Assembly (NCBI GenBank): GCA_965202845.1
Contig: OZ241856.1
Coordinates: 2,046,001-2,110,000 of the forward strand
Source: CBDATA01 sp965202845
GTDB lineage: Bacteria > Acidobacteriota > Vicinamibacteria > Marinacidobacterales > Marinacidobacteraceae
DNA length: 64,000 nucleotides
Reading direction: 5' to 3'
Below the pieces are notes generated by a model. That model ran no database searches and was not told the DNA's origin. It was given only the letters and a program-made list of their open reading frames with translations. The first letter of the stretch is position 1. Every line of letters starts with the position of its first letter. Positions 8,525 to 17,289 of the stretch are shown one piece after another. The position numbers were made by a program, and so were the translations under genes.

Positions 8525-9924
8525 GACTCGTCGTCGCCGCCGTCCTTCTCGCCGCATCGGCGGCCGCCCAGGAGGGGAGCTGGCCCGGATTCCGGGGGCC
8601 CGATGCGAACCCGGTGGGAACCCATCCGAATCTCCCGATCCGCTGGTCCACCACCGAAAACGTGGAGTGGGCGGCGCCGATCCCCGGGGTGGGCTGGTCG
8701 TCGCCGGTGGTCCAGGGGAACCGGGTGTTCCTGACCTCCGCCTCCAGCGAGCAGGAGATGAAGGGGCCGTCGCTGGGCACCGACTTCAGCAACGACTACA
8801 TCGCCGAACTCCGCGCCCAGGGGCTGCCCGCCGAGGAAGTCAACCGGCGGCTTTTCGCCCGGGACCGGGAGCTGCCCGACGAAGTCGCCATCCGCCTGAC
8901 GGTCCTGGCGCTGGACCTCGAGACCGGCAAGCTGCTCTGGGAGCGCGAAATCCACCGCGGGCCGCCGGGGGGAGGGCGGCACCGCAAGAACAGCTACGCC
9001 TCCGAGACGCCGGTCGTAGACGGCGATGCGGTCTACGCCTACTTCACCCAGCACGGCCTCTTCGCGTTCGACCTGGAGGGGAATCCGCTCTGGAGCGCCC
9101 CGCTGGACGCCCGTCCCACCGTGCGCGACTTCGGAACCGGGGCCTCCCCGGCGCTCCACAAGGACCGCATCTACGTCCTGAACGACAACGAGGAGACCGG
9201 CTTCCTCGCCGCCTTCGACAAGCGGACCGGCGCGGAGCTCTGGCGGACCCGCCGGGAGATCGACGCCCCCCGGAAGACCGGCTGGTCCACGCCGCTGGTG
9301 TGGGAAAACGCGATCCGCAGCGAAATTGTGACGTCGGGGCCGGGCGTCGTGATCAGCTACGACCTCGAGGGGAACCCGCTCTGGCGGCTTGCCCGGATGA
9401 GCGGAACGCCCATCCAGAGTCCCTTCGCGTGGAACGGACGCCTGTTCGTGGCTTCGGGCGCGACCGGCGGCGCCTCCCGGCCGCTGGTCTCCATCCGGCC
9501 GGGGGGAGAGGGCGACATCACGCCGGCGGAGGGGGAGACCCGAAGCGAGCACGTGGAGTGGTACGAGCGGATCGCGGGCGGCACCTACCTGCCGACGCCG
9601 CTCATCTACGACGGCGCGCTGTACGCGCTCCATTCGCGCGGCATCCTGGCCCGCCACGACGTGGACACCGGCGAGCGGGTCTATCGCTCGCGGATCGCCC
9701 CCGGCGCCGCCGCCTTCACCGCCTCGCCGTGGGCCTACGGCGGCTACGTCTTCGCGCTCGGCGAGGAGGGGACCACCTTCGTCATCGAAGCCGGGGACGA
9801 GTACCGGCTGGTCCGGGAGAACCCCCTCGAGGACTGGACGCTGGCTTCGCCGGCGATCGTGGGCGACCGGCTGCTGATCCGCACCCGCGGCCACCTCTAC
9901 TCAATCCGCAACGCCGATCCCTGA
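8521..9924 (+). CDS. Secreted PQQ-like beta-propeller (BamB-like) protein
   Basis: 467 residues with a short signal peptide (MRLVVAAVLLAASAAA). It starts with WPGFRGPDANPVG, common in planctomycete and acidobacterial PQQ-propeller proteins, then has several propeller blade repeats such as VVQGNRVFLTSA, LDLETGKLLWEREI, VVDGDAVYAYF, FDKRTGAELWRTRR and DGALYALHSRGILA. It is probably periplasmic. No dehydrogenase catalytic residues were identified, so it may be a scaffold or binding protein. The start overlaps the DUF1028 stop, so the pair is probably one operon. Confidence 0.85.
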   Translation: MRLVVAAVLLAASAAAQEGSWPGFRGPDANPVGTHPNLPIRWSTTENVEWAAPIPGVGWSSPVVQGNRVFLTSASSEQEMKGPSLGTDFSNDYIAELRAQGLPAEEVNRRLFARDRELPDEVAIRLTVLALDLETGKLLWEREIHRGPPGGGRHRKNSYASETPVVDGDAVYAYFTQHGLFAFDLEGNPLWSAPLDARPTVRDFGTGASPALHKDRIYVLNDNEETGFLAAFDKRTGAELWRTRREIDAPRKTGWSTPLVWENAIRSEIVTSGPGVVISYDLEGNPLWRLARMSGTPIQSPFAWNGRLFVASGATGGASRPLVSIRPGGEGDITPAEGETRSEHVEWYERIAGGTYLPTPLIYDGALYALHSRGILARHDVDTGERVYRSRIAPGAAAFTASPWAYGGYVFALGEEGTTFVIEAGDEYRLVRENPLEDWTLASPAIVGDRLLIRTRGHLYSIRNADP

Positions 9925-11240
9925 AGCGACTCGCGCACCAGCCGCATCGCGGTCGCGACATCCCCTTCGCTGAAATCGAGCGTCGGGCGGAAGCGCACCG
10001 ACCGGGCGCCGCAACCCAGGATCAGCAGCCGGTTCCGGTAGGCGCGCTCGAGGAACCGGTCCCGCGCCTCGCGGTCGGGCAGGTCGAAGGCGCACATCAG
10101 CCCCCGCCCCCGCGCCGCGCGGACAGTTTCCGGGTAGTCGCGGGCAAGCTCGCGCAGCGCGTCCAGCAGCACCGCGCCGACCCGGGCCGCGTTTTCCACC
10201 AGGTTCCCCTCCTCGATGATTTCGAGATACCGCCCGAACCGCACCATGTCCACCAAGTTGCCTCCCCAGGTGGAGTTGATGCGCGAGGAGAGCCGGAACA
10301 CGTTGTCCTCGACCTCGTCGATGCGGGGGCCGGCCAGCACCCCGCAGACCTGCGTCTTCTTGCCGAAGGCGAGAACGTCGGGAACGACCCCGAAGTGCTG
10401 GAAACACCACATCTTCCCGGTCATGCCGACCCCGGTCTGCACCTCGTCGAAGATCAGCAGGAACTCGTGCAGGTCGGCGAGACGGCGGACCTCCTCGAAG
10501 AACCGGGGGCGGAAGTGATGGTCCCCGCCCTCGCCCTGGATCGGCTCCAGGATGAGCGCGGCGATGTCATGGGGGTGGGCTTGGACCGCCGCCTCGATCG
10601 CGGCGAGCGCCCGGTCCTCGGCGGCCCCGGTCTCGGCGACCCGCTCCGGGTGCGGATGGCGAATCCGGGGGTTCTCGATGCGCGGCCAGTCGAACTTCGG
10701 GAAGTAGGCGACCTTCATCGGCTCGGTGTTCGTGATCGAAAGCGAATAGCCGGTGCGGCCGTGGAAGGCGTCGCGCAGGTGGAGGATCCGGCCGCCCGGT
10801 TCCGGGCGCCCGGCGGCCAGGTTCTTGCGCGCCTTCCAGTCGAAGGCCACCTTGAGGGCGTTTCCGACCGCCACCGACCCACCGGCGACGAAGAAAGCGT
10901 GGGGGAGCTCGGGCGGAACCGCGACGCGAGAGAACGTTTCGAGGAACCGGGCCATCTCCACCGTGTAGACGTCCGAATTCGACGGGTTGTGCACCGCGAC
11001 CCGGGTCAGCCGCTCGCGGAACTCCGGATCGGAAAGCCCCGGATGGTTGTGCCCGATCGGGTTGGTGGCGAAGTAGGAGAACACGTCGAAGTAGTCGCGT
11101 CCGCTCTTCGCGCAATGAATCCACGGCCCCCGACTGCGCTCCAGGTCCATGACGAGATCGAGGCCGTCGGTGATGAGATGCCGGCGCAGGATCCCGTGCA
11201 CCTCTTCGGGGGCGGGGGTGCGAACGGCGGTCTCAGGCAT
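9897..11240 (-). CDS. lat: L-lysine 6-transaminase
   Basis: 447-residue class-III PLP aminotransferase that moves the epsilon-amino group of lysine to 2-oxoglutarate, giving the semialdehyde that cyclises to piperideine-6-carboxylate. Seen: FATNPIGHNHPGL, HNPSNSDVYTVEMARFLETF, FHGRTGYSLSITNT, the PLP aspartate in IFDEVQTGVGMTGKMW (Asp265), and the Schiff-base lysine in FGKKTQVCG (residues 292-300). The whole match is to lysine 6-aminotransferases rather than to ornithine or GABA enzymes. It is convergent with the PQQ-propeller gene with a 28-bp tail overlap and divergent from the TPR gene at 11341. Confidence 0.9.
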   Translation of the reverse strand: MPETAVRTPAPEEVHGILRRHLITDGLDLVMDLERSRGPWIHCAKSGRDYFDVFSYFATNPIGHNHPGLSDPEFRERLTRVAVHNPSNSDVYTVEMARFLETFSRVAVPPELPHAFFVAGGSVAVGNALKVAFDWKARKNLAAGRPEPGGRILHLRDAFHGRTGYSLSITNTEPMKVAYFPKFDWPRIENPRIRHPHPERVAETGAAEDRALAAIEAAVQAHPHDIAALILEPIQGEGGDHHFRPRFFEEVRRLADLHEFLLIFDEVQTGVGMTGKMWCFQHFGVVPDVLAFGKKTQVCGVLAGPRIDEVEDNVFRLSSRINSTWGGNLVDMVRFGRYLEIIEEGNLVENAARVGAVLLDALRELARDYPETVRAARGRGLMCAFDLPDREARDRFLERAYRNRLLILGCGARSVRFRPTLDFSEGDVATAMRLVRESLQGSALRIE

Positions 11241-11340
11241 CCAGGGGAGGGGCGCGGAGCGTAGCAGTCGCCGACTGCCTTTTGCCGCAGCCCCCCGATT
11301 CGGTTAAAAATAGGGGATCCCAAGGAGCCTTTTCCCCACC

Positions 11341-13005
11341 ATGACCCACATGACCCGTATGTTCCGCACCGCGCTCGGCGCGCTCGTTCTCTGTATCCCG
11401 GCCGGACCCGCCCTCGCCCAGGGCGGCGGGCTCGGCACCGTCCACTTCCCGAATTCGGGCAACGAGGCCGCCCAGCGGGACTTCCTTGACGGCGTGCGGC
11501 TGCTCCACAGCTTCGAGTGGGAGGACGCCGCCGAGGCGTTTCAGCGCGCCCAGACCGCCGACCCGGATTTCGCCCTCGCCTACTGGGGCGAGGCGTTGAG
11601 CCACACCGGCGGGCACCACTATCCGCCCGGCCAGGACATGTCCGAAGCGCGCGACGCCCTCCGCAAGCTGGGAAGAACCCGGGCCGAGCGGCTGGCGAAG
11701 GCGCCCACCGACCGGGAGAAGCGGTATCTGGATTCCGTCCACATCCTCTACGGCCCCGGCGATCTGCTGGAGCGCTCGGAGGGCTACGAGCAGGCGCTCG
11801 CCGAGCTGTCGGCGCTCTATCCCGACGACCTGGAGGCGGCGGCCTTTCATTCGCTGGCGCTCATGCGGACCCGGGTGCGCGGGGAGGCCAGCCGCCGGGT
11901 GGACATGCGGGCCGGCGCGATCGCGCAGCGGGTCTTCCGCGAGAACCCGGACCATCCGGGGGCGGCGCACTACGTCATCCACGCCTACGACGACCCGGTC
12001 CACGCCCCGGTCGCGCTCTACGCCGCCGAGAAGTACGCGGACATCGCCCCGGCGGCGGTGCACGCCCTCCACATGCCCTCGCACATCTTCTTGCAGCACG
12101 GGATGTGGGACCAGGTGCGCGGCCTCAACGACCGCTCCTATCAGGCTTCGATCGACCGCGCCGAACGCAAGGGACTCCCGCCGGCGCGCTATTCGTACCA
12201 CGCGCTGTACTGGCTGCTGTACGCCTACCTTCAGGAGGGGCGGTATGACGAGGGCGCCCAGGTCCTCGCCGACTTCCGGGAGCTGACCGAACAGGACGAG
12301 GTGACCGGCGGCATGAAGGAGACCCTGCTCCGCATGGAGGCGCTGAACACGGTGGAGACCCGCAACTGGAAGCCGGCGCCGGTGGAGGAGATCGTGGCGC
12401 AGCTCAACGCCGAGGAGCCGGAGATGGGGCACCGCACAGCGGGCGCGGTTCTCTATGCCCGGGGCGCGAGCGCGGCGGAGACCGGGGACACCGATGCAGC
12501 CCGCAAGGCGCAGAAGGGGCTGATGAAAATCCACGACATGCTGGCGAGCTCGGAGAACCCCCGGGGCGCGGAGCAGGCGCTGGTGATGGCCCACGAGATG
12601 GCGGGGCTGGTGGCCAGGGCGGAAGGGGATGTCGAGGGCGCGCTCGCCGCCTTCCGAAAGGCGGTGGACGTGGCCGAAGCCATGGAGCCGCCGTCCGGCC
12701 CGCCGGGCGAATCGCCGATTGACGCCCCGATCCAGCCGCCGCACGAGCTGCTGGGCGAGCTGCTGCTGGCCTCCGGCGACGCCGAAGCCGCCCTCGAAGT
12801 GTTCGAGACTTCGCTGATGCGGACCGCCAAGCGGGTCCGCTCCCTTCACGGCGCGGCGCAGGCCGCGATCGCGACGGGGGACGACGAGACCGCCGAGCGG
12901 TACTACCGGCAGCTTCTCGACACCCCGGAACGAGGCCCCGACCTGCCGGGGCTCGCGGACGCGCTCGACATGGTGGGGGACGCCACCGCCACCGAACAGC
13001 AGTAG
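11341..13005 (+). CDS. Secreted tetratricopeptide repeat protein
   Basis: 554 residues, with a signal peptide ending near ALA-Q (residues 22-27). The body is alpha-helical TPR-like: EWEDAAEAFQRAQTADPDFALAYWGEAL is a typical repeat, and NPDHPGAAHYVIHAYDDPVHA followed by HALHMPSHIFLQHGMW is a conserved, His-rich stretch of this acidobacterial family that could bind metal. A purine-rich site (aaggag) lies about 13 bp before the chosen ATG; ATGs at 11350 and 11359 are alternatives. Probably a periplasmic scaffold; function unknown. Confidence 0.85.
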   Translation: MTHMTRMFRTALGALVLCIPAGPALAQGGGLGTVHFPNSGNEAAQRDFLDGVRLLHSFEWEDAAEAFQRAQTADPDFALAYWGEALSHTGGHHYPPGQDMSEARDALRKLGRTRAERLAKAPTDREKRYLDSVHILYGPGDLLERSEGYEQALAELSALYPDDLEAAAFHSLALMRTRVRGEASRRVDMRAGAIAQRVFRENPDHPGAAHYVIHAYDDPVHAPVALYAAEKYADIAPAAVHALHMPSHIFLQHGMWDQVRGLNDRSYQASIDRAERKGLPPARYSYHALYWLLYAYLQEGRYDEGAQVLADFRELTEQDEVTGGMKETLLRMEALNTVETRNWKPAPVEEIVAQLNAEEPEMGHRTAGAVLYARGASAAETGDTDAARKAQKGLMKIHDMLASSENPRGAEQALVMAHEMAGLVARAEGDVEGALAAFRKAVDVAEAMEPPSGPPGESPIDAPIQPPHELLGELLLASGDAEAALEVFETSLMRTAKRVRSLHGAAQAAIATGDDETAERYYRQLLDTPERGPDLPGLADALDMVGDATATEQQ

Positions 13006-13014
13006 CCCGCCGTC

Positions 13015-13707
13015 CTAGTCGTCGCCTCCGCCCAGAACGCCCAGACGCATCAGGTAGTAGACCAGCGTCAGCACTCCGGTCAGAGCCGCCGCCACATAGG
13101 TCATCGCGGCGGCGCTCAGCACCCGGCTGACGCCCGGGCGTTCGTCGCCGCTCACGATGCCGGTCTCCCAGACCAGCTCCTTCGCCCGCCGGGAGGCGTT
13201 CAGCTCCACCGGCAGGGTGACCAACTGGAAGAGCACCACCAGCGCGAAGAGCGCGACCCCGATCTCCACCAGGCTGGTCGCGCTGAGAAAGAAGCCGGCC
13301 AGGATGATGATCCACGAGGCGCTCGAGGCGAAGCTGGCCGCCGGCGCGATGGACTGGCGGAGCATCAGCGGCTGGTAGCCGGAGGCGTGCTGCATGGCGT
13401 GCCCCACTTCGTGGGCGGCCACCGCTACCGCGCCGACCGTCCGGCCGTGGTAGACCTCGGGGGAAAGCCGCAGCGTCCGGACCCGGGGGTCGTAGTGATC
13501 GGAGAGCTCCCCCGGATGCTCCTCCACCGGGATGCGGATGCCGAGCCGGTTGAGCAGGGCCTCGGCGGTCTCCCGCCCGCTCCGTCCGCTCCGCACCGGA
13601 ACCTTGTTGTAGCGCTTGAAGGTGCGCCGCACCTTGATGCTGGCCCAGATGGTGATCGCCAGTCCGGGCGCCAGGACGATGAAGTACAGGGGGTCAAAGA
13701 AGAACAT
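13015..13707 (-). CDS. YugP-type membrane zinc metallopeptidase
   Basis: 230 residues. One N-terminal membrane segment (FIVLAPGLAITIWASI), then a soluble region with the zinc motif HEVGHAMQHASGY (His99, Glu100, His103), then two or three membrane segments (ASWIIILAGFFL, VALFALVVLFQLV, VAAALTGVLTLVYYLM). The stretch LSPEVYHGRTVGAVAVAAHE matches YugP/neutral zinc metallopeptidases. The start at 13707 (MFFFDPLYF) is chosen because the family normally begins there and the upstream codons look non-coding. It is divergent from the ABC binding-protein gene. Confidence 0.88.
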   Translation of the reverse strand: MFFFDPLYFIVLAPGLAITIWASIKVRRTFKRYNKVPVRSGRSGRETAEALLNRLGIRIPVEEHPGELSDHYDPRVRTLRLSPEVYHGRTVGAVAVAAHEVGHAMQHASGYQPLMLRQSIAPAASFASSASWIIILAGFFLSATSLVEIGVALFALVVLFQLVTLPVELNASRRAKELVWETGIVSGDERPGVSRVLSAAAMTYVAAALTGVLTLVYYLMRLGVLGGGDD

Positions 13708-13762
13708 GGCGGTTCCGGGAGCATAGCGGCGACGAGGGCAGTCGGTCAGAATTGCGCACCCG

Positions 13763-14563
13763 ATGCGAATCCCCGGCGCGTTCCTCCTGATCAGCCTGCT
13801 CGCCTCCCACGCGGCGGCGGGCGAGCGGCCTTCGCGCATCGTCAGCCTCGACTACTGCGCCGACCAGTTCGTCCTCAAGCTGCTGGAGCGGGAACGGATC
13901 CTCGCGGTGTCCCCGGACGCCCGCAAGAGCTTTTCGTTCATGCGGGCGGCCGCCGAGGGCGTCCGGCAGGCGCCCCCCCGGGCCGAGGACGTGCTGCTGC
14001 TGGAGCCCGACCTGGTGGTCCGCTCCTACGGCGGCGGCCCGAAGCTCGGCGCCTTCCTCCAGCGCGCCGGAGTCCGGGTGGTCGAGGTCGGCGCCGCTGC
14101 GGACCTGGACGGGGTGAAGCGGGTCCTCGAAGCGATGGCGGCGGCGCTCGGAGAGCCGGAGCGCGGCGCGGAGCTGATCCGGGACATGGAGCGACGGGAA
14201 GCGGCGCTCCCCGGCGAACCGGGCGGCGAGACGATGCTCTATCTGACTCCGGGGGGCGTCACCACCGGACCGGGCACCCTGGTCCATGCGATGATCGAGG
14301 CGGCGGGCTTCCGGAATTTCCAGCAGGCGCCGGGCTGGCGGACGCTGCCGCTGGAGCGCCTCGCCTACGAACGCCCCGACCGCCTTGCGGTCGCCCGGTT
14401 CGGCCCGGACACCGGCGGTCTCGAGGGCTGGACCGCTCTGCGCCACCCGCTGGCGCGCGCCTGGATGCGCGAGCTCCCGGTGACCCGGATTCCCGGCGCC
14501 TGGACCGCCTGCGGGGGCTGGTTCCTGCTGGACGCCGTCGAGGCGCTGGCGGCGAGCGAATGA
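13763..14563 (+). CDS. ABC transporter substrate-binding protein (BtuF/FepB-like)
   Basis: 266-residue periplasmic binding protein with a signal peptide (MRIPGAFLLISLLASHAAAG). RIVSLDYCADQFVLKLLER and AEDVLLLEPDLVV are typical of cobalamin or ferric-siderophore binding proteins of the cluster with BtuF. It overlaps the FecCD/BtuC-type permease by 4 bp. The ligand is likely a corrinoid or iron-chelate; no riboswitch is visible in the 55-bp upstream gap. Confidence 0.85.
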   Translation: MRIPGAFLLISLLASHAAAGERPSRIVSLDYCADQFVLKLLERERILAVSPDARKSFSFMRAAAEGVRQAPPRAEDVLLLEPDLVVRSYGGGPKLGAFLQRAGVRVVEVGAAADLDGVKRVLEAMAAALGEPERGAELIRDMERREAALPGEPGGETMLYLTPGGVTTGPGTLVHAMIEAAGFRNFQQAPGWRTLPLERLAYERPDRLAVARFGPDTGGLEGWTALRHPLARAWMRELPVTRIPGAWTACGGWFLLDAVEALAASE

Positions 14564-15552
14564 GCGGGCGTCGGCTGCTGCTGGCGCTCCTGGGCGCCGG
14601 AGCGCTCGGCGTCTTCGCGGCCTGCCTGCTGGGATCCATCCCGCTCTCGCCCGCCCAGGTCGTCGCCGCCCTGTTCGGCTTCGGAAGTCCGGGAGACCGG
14701 ATCGTGGTGCTCGACATCCGGCTGCCCCGGGCGCTCGCCGCCTTCGCGGTGGGAGGCGCCCTCGGCATGAGCGGCGCCGCGCTCCAGGGGCTGCTCCGCA
14801 ATCCGCTGGCCGAACCCGGAGTGCTAGGGGTTTCAGCGAGCGCCGCGCTGGGAGCGACGTTCGTCATCTACTACGGGTGGGCCGGGGGGGCGGCCTGGGC
14901 GGTTCCGGCGGCGGCGGTGGGCGGCGCGCTCGCCGCGACCGCGCTGCTCGCCTTCGCGGCCGTACGCACCCGGTCGGTGGTCACCCTGATCCTCATCGGG
15001 GTGGGCATTTCCAGCGCCGCCGGGGCGCTCATGGCGCTGCTCCTCAACCTCGCCCCCCATCCCTTCTCGCTCGCCGAGATGATCAACTGGACGCTGGGGT
15101 CGGTGGCGCACCGCAGCCACGAGGACCTGCTGCTCACCGTTCCGCTGATGGCGGTCGGCGCGGTTCTCCTCTTCCGCGCCCGCCGCGGCCTCGCGGCGCT
15201 CACCCTGGGCGAGGAGGCGGCCAGCGGCGTGGGGCTGGACCTGGCCCGGCAGCGCGCCGCCATCGTGGTGGGCGCCGGAATCGCCGCCGGCGCCGCGGTG
15301 GCGCTGGCGGGAGTCATCGGCTTCGTGGGCATCGTCGCGCCCCACATCATCCGCCCGCTGGTGGGGCACGACCCGGCGCGGAGCCTCGCCCCCTCCGCCC
15401 TGCTGGCGGGCGCCCTGCTCGTCTTCGCGGACATCGGCGCGCGCCTGCTCCCCACCGCGGTGGAGCTGAACCTGGGGGTGGTCGCCGCGCTGTTCGGCGC
15501 CCCCGCCTTCATCCGGATTGCGATCCGCCAACGCGCCTTCGCTGATTCGTAG
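14560..15552 (+). CDS. FecCD/BtuC-type ABC transporter permease
   Basis: 330 residues, about nine to ten membrane helices. Family signatures: DIRLPRALAAFAVGGALGMSGAALQGLLRNPLAEP split over the first third, the coupling-helix region LGEEAASGVGLDLARQR, and GFVGIVAPHIIRPLVGHDP. It forms an importer with the upstream binding protein. No ATPase gene follows: the accessory island starts 44 bp later. The C-terminus (IRIAIRQRAFADS) looks short but complete. Confidence 0.9.
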   Translation: MSGRRLLLALLGAGALGVFAACLLGSIPLSPAQVVAALFGFGSPGDRIVVLDIRLPRALAAFAVGGALGMSGAALQGLLRNPLAEPGVLGVSASAALGATFVIYYGWAGGAAWAVPAAAVGGALAATALLAFAAVRTRSVVTLILIGVGISSAAGALMALLLNLAPHPFSLAEMINWTLGSVAHRSHEDLLLTVPLMAVGAVLLFRARRGLAALTLGEEAASGVGLDLARQRAAIVVGAGIAAGAAVALAGVIGFVGIVAPHIIRPLVGHDPARSLAPSALLAGALLVFADIGARLLPTAVELNLGVVAALFGAPAFIRIAIRQRAFADS

Positions 15553-15595
15553 CCCCCCGCCGCCCCGACGGGATTCGCCTACGATACGGCGGATC

Positions 15596-16006
15596 ATGCT
15601 GGATGCGCCCGACCCCTCCGACGACTACGCGGATGCGCACGACCGGCACTGGAAGGACGCCGAGCGGCTTTTCGGGTGCGCGGCATGGGCGAACGCCGAC
15701 CATCTGTACGGGTTGAGCGCCGAGTGCGGCCTGAAGGCGGTGTTCCAGATCGCGGGACAGCCGATTGATGCGGCGCGCCGGAAACATGTGGACGAACTCT
15801 GGCCAGCGTTCGTGCTCTTCGCCGAAGGACGATGGGCCGACTGGCTGGCTTTGCTCCCGACCGGTGCGCCCTTCAGCGACTGGAGCATTGACCAGCGCTA
15901 CGCCCACCGACGAAACTTCGACAAACCCTTGGTGGCGCCGCATCGAAACGCAGCCCGTGCGGTTGGCGCCATGTTGCAATTCGCATTGCGGGGAGGCAAA
16001 CGATGA
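15596..16006 (+). CDS. Small HEPN-like helical protein, first gene of three-gene operon
   Basis: 136 residues. The stretch DAHDRHWKDAERLFGCAAWANADHLYGLSAECGLKAVF (residues 13-50) resembles the helix pair of HEPN-type proteins that sit beside nucleotidyltransferases or NTPases. KHVDELW (63-69) and DQRYAHRRNF (99-108) are the other conserved-looking parts. No canonical RxxxxH nuclease motif is certain. I recall proteins of this shape preceding KGGVGR-type ATPases. The stop overlaps the next start by 4 bp. The ATG at 15596 is chosen because upstream in-frame codons overlap the permease end. Confidence 0.72.
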   Translation: MLDAPDPSDDYADAHDRHWKDAERLFGCAAWANADHLYGLSAECGLKAVFQIAGQPIDAARRKHVDELWPAFVLFAEGRWADWLALLPTGAPFSDWSIDQRYAHRRNFDKPLVAPHRNAARAVGAMLQFALRGGKR

Positions 16007-17289
16007 CGGAAGGATTTGTTCCCTTCGACGACGTGCGGGAGCGCATCACGAAGGCGATCCATGCTTGGGAATCTCCGGAAATCGGCCCGCCCATCCACTT
16101 GGTGCGGGATCTCGTGGGGAAAGTGCGCATTTCGATTTCGGACACGCTCGAGAAGGATCCGGCCTTCAGGGATGCGCTGGAAAACCTTGCCCGCCTTCTG
16201 AGGGACGCCTTGGGAGCGCATGCCTATCCCGTCAAGGAGGCTGTGCTTTTTACGGATGACGCGCTTCTGAAAACACTTGATGGCGCGAACGAGGAAATCA
16301 GCCCGCGTGTATTCCTGGCGGACCGGCTAGTGACCGGAAAGGGCTGGTGGACAGTCGCAAACAAGGATGCGAAACCCTCTTCAACTCGTATCACGCTGTA
16401 CTCCATCAAGGGAGGAATGGGACGCAGCACAACGGCGGCGGCGCTCGCATGGCATTTGGCGCACAAGGGCGAGCGGGTTCTGGTCGTCGACATGGATCTG
16501 GAATCCCCTGGATTGTCGTCGGCCATGCTTGAACCGGAGCGCCAGCCGGAATTCGGCATGGTGGACTGGTTCGTGGAGGACTTGGTCGAACAGGCGGACC
16601 GCATGTTTCCCGACATGCTCGCCGCTCCATCCTGGGCGCAGGCTTTGGAAGGCGATGTCCGGGTGGCGCCAGCACACGGTCGGAACCCCGGAGAGTATCT
16701 CGCCAAGTTGGGACGCGCGTACATGAACTGGGCGAGCGAGACGTGGTCGGAGAGACTCCAGCGCGCCTTGACCGGCCTGGAGTCCTCATTCGACCCCACG
16801 TTCGTGCTGCTTGAAAGTCGCAGCGGTCTGCATGACATCGCAGCCGCGTCGGTAACCGATTTGGACGCCGAGGTCTTGCTGTTCGCCACCGATTCCGAAA
16901 GCAATTGGACCGACTGCGAAATCCTCTTCCGTCATTGGCGCCACCTGAACCTCGCGGCCAGCATCCGGGAGCGCATCGCCATCGTGTCGGCGCTGACGCC
17001 GGTTCCCGACCGGGAAGAGTACATGCGGCGATTCCGGGCGCGCGCCTGGGATCTGTTCCGCGACCATCTTTACGATGCGACGAATGCGGCTCAGGATGCC
17101 TGGTCGTTCGATCTGGATGAGACATCTGCGCCTCACAACCCAATGGAAATCAACTGGACATTGGGGCTCGCCTCCGGCGCTTCGCTGCGAAATCTGGACG
17201 AGCAAACCATGAAAGCGGCGTACGGAAGATTTTTTTCGCCGTTCGACGAGCGCATCCGCCTAAGCGATATCGGGGGCTCCAGTGACTAG
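16003..17289 (+). CDS. KGGMGR-type deviant Walker A (ParA/MinD-like) ATPase
   Basis: 428 residues. A helical N-terminal domain (about 1-125) is followed by a SIMIBI-type P-loop domain. TLYSIKGGMGRSTTAAALAW (131-150) has the ParA signature lysine (Lys136), but Arg141 replaces the invariant Walker A lysine of KGGxGK. VLVVDMDLESPGLSSAM (159-175) is the switch I/Walker A' region, and DPTFVLLESRSGLHDIAAAS gives the Walker B side where ParA has DxxxG (here ESRSG). A KGGVGR-variant class of ATPases is known from predicted defence loci. It overlaps both neighbours, so it is part of one translationally coupled operon. Confidence 0.85.
   Translation: MTEGFVPFDDVRERITKAIHAWESPEIGPPIHLVRDLVGKVRISISDTLEKDPAFRDALENLARLLRDALGAHAYPVKEAVLFTDDALLKTLDGANEEISPRVFLADRLVTGKGWWTVANKDAKPSSTRITLYSIKGGMGRSTTAAALAWHLAHKGERVLVVDMDLESPGLSSAMLEPERQPEFGMVDWFVEDLVEQADRMFPDMLAAPSWAQALEGDVRVAPAHGRNPGEYLAKLGRAYMNWASETWSERLQRALTGLESSFDPTFVLLESRSGLHDIAAASVTDLDAEVLLFATDSESNWTDCEILFRHWRHLNLAASIRERIAIVSALTPVPDREEYMRRFRARAWDLFRDHLYDATNAAQDAWSFDLDETSAPHNPMEINWTLGLASGASLRNLDEQTMKAAYGRFFSPFDERIRLSDIGGSSD

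Noticed and set aside
8457..11264. 935-codon open frame on the plus strand
   Set aside because: Runs across the PQQ-propeller gene in another frame and antisense to the lysine aminotransferase; no domain.
13708..13762. Cobalamin riboswitch before the ABC binding-protein gene
   Set aside because: Only 55 bp separate the two divergent genes, too short, and no B12-box-like sequence is seen.
15552..15596. Island attachment site or integrase at the left border
   Set aside because: No tRNA end, no direct repeat with the right border and no integrase gene seen.
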